NCBI GenBank assembly: GCA_914767715.1
Contig: OU612065.1
Coordinates: 29,884,001-29,948,000, forward strand
Length of the DNA: 64,000 nucleotides
Source: Membranipora membranacea
Lineage: Eukaryota; Bryozoa; Gymnolaemata; Cheilostomatida; Membraniporidae
Direction of reading: 5' to 3'
Positions 60,930-64,000 of the stretch are shown here, piece by piece (within the stretch, counting starts at the first letter, position 1; each line of letters opens with the position of its first letter). The notes under the pieces were generated by a model that worked only from the letters and a program-made list of their open reading frames with translations, did no database searches and had not been told where the DNA came from. A program made the position numbers and the translations under genes.

Positions 60930-61830
60930 ATATCACCCCTAGATGCTGACACCCCCACCATGCTGCCTTTATCTACACTAGAGAATTGGCTTACCCCTCT
61001 CGTAAGCGAGGGATGGATTTTTAAGCCACTGTCAAATGTCACTATATCCGTATATTTATAATTATGAGCGTGCACTGGTTCTGGGGGATGGTTGTGAAAT
61101 GCTACATAGACAAAGACTATGTATCATACCTAAATAACTACTCTTTCTCTATGTCTGTGGGCCTGTCTGTCAAATAATCAAATTATTTTTCTATGTTTGC
61201 CCATGATTCCTTGATTCATTTTTTATTATAAAAGTCACATCCCAATAGTTATGCAGCAGCATTCAAATATATCCCACTTTTTCCTTTTCTTTCCGTTCTA
61301 TGAACTTGTTTTTTACTGTATATAGCGGATATAATTATTTACAGAAATCCTCAATATGACATGAGATATGACATTTGATGGGGTTTATTTATACCAATAC
61401 TACCAATACTACAAAATCATGATTTCCTGTGCAATTTTCTCCTCTACAATTAAATTATTATTATTTTAGAGGTGTGAAGTAAAAAATCTTTTTCTGTGAC
61501 AGCGAGTTAAGCCCAGCGATATTATCTATTATAACAAGAGAATCATTTCCTTCAAGTCCTTCATTTATAAATGCAGGATGGACATGATTATAAAAGTTAT
61601 TTTTTGTTCCAGTGCTACTTTAGTTTAGTTTTGTATTATTGTACATAATAAGCTATTCGTATACCGTTTATTATGTTGACCTTTTCATAACATGTATGGA
61701 TGCTATCATTATCCGAACTGATTGAAACTTCTCTGTTTAATAAGTTGACAGACTTTCTGTGGGGCTCTCCATACTTAGTATATTTTGCTGTCAATCGACC
61801 CATTGTCATAAATAAATCCTTCAATAATGA
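60930..61830 (+). other. ARHGEF12: RhoGEF 3' UTR (extent inferred)
   Basis: AT-rich, non-coding sequence after the stop codon. The first clear AATAAA is at 61811, so a 3' end near 61830 is plausible. Weaker signals such as ATTAAA and AATTAAA occur earlier. Confidence 0.45.
61811..61816 (+). terminator. Candidate polyadenylation signal AATAAA
   Basis: Canonical hexamer about 880 bp after the RhoGEF stop. Such hexamers also occur by chance in AT-rich DNA. Confidence 0.4.
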
Positions 61831-63350
61831 TTAAAATCTATCTATTCAACGATCACAAGTCACAAATTCAGTTTGAGGGTTAAGATTGCATTTGTGGCAT
61901 TTCATTATCAAAGACCATCTTAGCGATTGGTAATGAAGTGCCATAGAACATCTCACCTACAGACATAAGTGAACCTTGAAACCAGTCAAAATTATAAATG
62001 GGAGTGTCCTCCTCCATGATATGAATAATCGTACACTATAAATCTGGAGTTATATTCTCCTTGATAATGAGGGCATTACTCCTACTATCAGTGTACATCA
62101 GTGGATTTTGAGTCATCAGAGATGGACAAAACTCCCTGGTCTAATTTCCTAATATTTCACATGATTAATGAACTAATATAGAGGAATTTTTGGAATAATG
62201 GTGAGGTGTTGATGGGCTTCCTATAATATTAAGGCAATTCAGATACTTCATTGAACATTTATTGATACAATTAATTTATAGTGAGGGCATTTTTCAATGA
62301 AATTTAACCCAAAATTTTTATTCTGTTAATCTCAGCACTCCAGGTTCAAATTTTCATTTTTAAATTCCGGTCGTTTCCAAGTTAATGTACAAGAGATCAC
62401 TGTATGTTGAGTCCTGTTTTCTTTCAGATATAAATTTTTGATAACAAAGCCTGTAGTCATGAGATGGTGTTCGAGAAAGGAAGATGAGTCCCCAATTACG
62501 TTATTAAACTTTGCATGAAATAATGCTGTAACAGATTAATTTCCTGACTCAACTGATTTGCCTTCACCGTATTTACTCTCAAATTTGTAATGAACAAAAA
62601 ATATGATGGTTTTCAACCACTACACAAGAATTTCATCTCTTCAAAAGACAGAATTTATGTGCTCTGGACTGTAACAAAGTTTAAAACAGTAAATGATATA
62701 AGAAGGATATATTTGGTGATCCATAACAAGCATTTGAAGCCCAGCTTGAGAAATGTAGCATAAAAATATTGTATTAATACTATCATGAGCAAAATTAGTT
62801 CCGTACACCTGCATATATAAACTGTTAATAATATTATAAAAAGAAGATAACATATCATGACATATCATGACATATAATATATATTATATTTATATATATT
62901 ATTATGTTCAATAATATCTGTTATAGTCAAGATGGTTGATAATATTGCTAATATCAAGGCATTAAAGTGCAACAATATCTATGATAGCAAGCATCATTAG
63001 TATGGAGGGTGGTGATTATAGTGAATGACTAGAAAGACACCAGCAGTTTGATTGGGACGCTAAACCAGGAATAGCTTTGGGCCCGAGCTGTTATGAGTTT
63101 GGGTGGTAGCGCTTCTTCCCTGATCAAAACAATATAGGCACTCAAGCTAAATCCGGAGACAAGATTGTTCATATAATCTGGTATAAAATATGGATTCATT
63201 TAAATATAACCTAGTATGCATCCCTTCTTACAATACTGAATGCTGATTGGCTAACATCACATTCCTGATAAAAAGGGAGGCAACTAGTAAACACGCCAAA
63301 ATCTATAAGTTTCCTATCAACCCCTAAATCGAAACATTGCATCACATAGT
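61831..63350. other. Convergent intergenic region
   Basis: Lies between the RhoGEF and the minus-strand gene, so part of it should be that gene's 3' UTR. Minus-strand polyadenylation hexamers (TTTATT on the plus strand) occur at about 62258 and 62317. An AT-rich patch with a repeated CATATCATGA word lies at about 62850-62905. No gene supported. Confidence 0.45.
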
Positions 63351-64000
63351 TTATACACCTCTGCCAGAGAATGCGGCCAGCCTTCCTTCTCTAGTAGCTG
63401 GTCTTGAGGACACTTCACCATTGTCAGTATTCCTGGATCGGCGTTGCGTTCGAGGTGACTTACTAGGGCTGACATGTTCCCGATCTCTATGTCTAACACT
63501 GTCCAGACCATCTCCAGCTAGCCTATTACTGTATTCTCCGTTATCCCTGCTATGGTCTGAAGGCGGTAATCCCGTTCTACCGATGTTTTCGTGATGGCCG
63601 CCATGTCTGTCAGGTAATCCCATTCTTCCGATATCTTCGTGATGGCCGCCATGTCTGTCATCATGATTGTGGGTTCTACCGTGACTTCCATTATCTCCAA
63701 GATTCATTCTTCCGATTCTGTCATGATGCCCTCCATGCCCTTCATCGTGGTTACTGCTTCTGCTATGATTTCCGAGATTCATCCTTCCTAGTCTTGCAGA
63801 GGGTTCAATTTCATGATGGTCACTAGCTCTGCCTCGATGTGATCTTTCTCTATGTGTCGATGGTTCCGAGGTCTCGTGTAATTTGGCTCTCTCCAACGCT
63901 CGTTGTTTCTTTCTTTCCTCGTGTCTCGCCAACCAGTCGACTTCTGGTTCCGGATCCACATGATGATCATGGATGTGTTTAGCTCCATGTAGCTTTGAGT
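63351..64000 (-). CDS. Unrecognised gene, last exon (partial): charged helix plus Gly/His/Asp-rich repeats
   Basis: An open frame of about 215 codons runs on the minus strand from the right window edge to TAA at 63353-63351. No start is visible because the frame is open at the edge. The first part is a charged helix (VDWLARHEERKKQRALERAK). It is followed by an Arg/His/Ser-rich stretch and then imperfect repeats with cores GRMNLG, HGGHHDRIGRMNLGD, HGGHHEDIGRMGLPD and HGGHHENIGRTGLPP. It ends in an Arg/Ser-rich tail. Length, biased but non-random composition and the in-frame repeats support a real protein. I do not recognise the family. Where this exon starts, or whether an acceptor lies inside the last 40 bases, is unknown. 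Confidence 0.7.
   Translation of the reverse strand, partial: SKLHGAKHIHDHHVDPEPEVDWLARHEERKKQRALERAKLHETSEPSTHRERSHRGRASDHHEIEPSARLGRMNLGNHSRSSNHDEGHGGHHDRIGRMNLGDNGSHGRTHNHDDRHGGHHEDIGRMGLPDRHGGHHENIGRTGLPPSDHSRDNGEYSNRLAGDGLDSVRHRDREHVSPSKSPRTQRRSRNTDNGEVSSRPATREGRLAAFSGRGV
63575..63735 (-). repeat. In-frame coding repeat (GR-M/T-x-L ... HGGHH)
   Basis: Near-identical DNA words (TTCGTGATGGCCGCCATGTC and flanks) recur at 63588 and 63636, and a more diverged version lies at about 63715. They encode the HGGHH repeats of the minus-strand exon. Spacing is a multiple of three, so expansion keeps the frame. Confidence 0.8.

Noticed and set aside
60464-60936. Minus-strand frames over the last RhoGEF exon
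   Set aside because: Shadows of the acidic repeat-rich coding exon.
1-64000. Operons, ribosome binding sites, CRISPR arrays, tRNA or rRNA genes
   Set aside because: The sequence is intron-rich animal DNA. No direct-repeat/spacer arrays or recognisable tRNA/rRNA folds were noticed, though a covariance search was not possible.

Overview
The window is animal nuclear DNA. Protein-coding segments are short (26 to 902 bp), are bounded by GT...AG, and join in phase across introns of 0.2 to 6.8 kb. The intervening DNA is AT-rich and carries small dispersed and tandem repeats. The main gene encodes an RGS-type RhoGEF with the order PDZ - RGS-like - C1 - DH - PH. The C1 domain sits between the RGS-like and DH domains, as in Drosophila RhoGEF2 and C. 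elegans RHGF-1; the vertebrate relatives ARHGEF1, ARHGEF11 and ARHGEF12 lack it. This points to an invertebrate bilaterian, but I cannot name the phylum.

Layout. (1) 1-2522, minus strand: three exons of an SLC37-family sugar-phosphate/phosphate antiporter (SLC37A1/A2-like). The gene runs off the left edge, and I did not find its exon for the first membrane segment. (2) 2523-5304: the region between the SLC37 exons and the RhoGEF start, with no convincing gene. (3) 5380-60929, plus strand: one complete RhoGEF gene of about 55.5 kb. I reconstructed 39 coding exons by hand, with consistent phase throughout. They give about 1906 codons, or 1893 if the weakly supported 39-bp exon at 29996 is dropped. 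(4) 60930-63350: the RhoGEF 3' UTR and convergent intergenic DNA. (5) 63351-64000, minus strand: the last exon of an unrecognised gene that continues past the right edge and encodes a charged helix followed by Gly/His/Asp-rich repeats.

By family knowledge, the PDZ domain should bind C-terminal tails of receptors such as plexins. The RGS-like domain should bind active G-alpha 12/13. C1 and PH should support membrane targeting, and the DH-PH tandem should load RhoA-type GTPases with GTP. The most interesting sequence-level observations are phase-compatible alternatives within this gene. One is a second first exon at 20408 that would give a PDZ-truncated protein. Another is a 99-bp in-phase cassette at 53122 that would split the PH C-terminal helix. 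A third is an internal exon at 44634 with its own ATG. Introns also hold two families of small inverted-repeat elements, TTAGG arrays in opposite orientation, and two minisatellites. I found no prokaryotic features, CRISPR, tRNA or rRNA genes, and no clear new multi-gene system.
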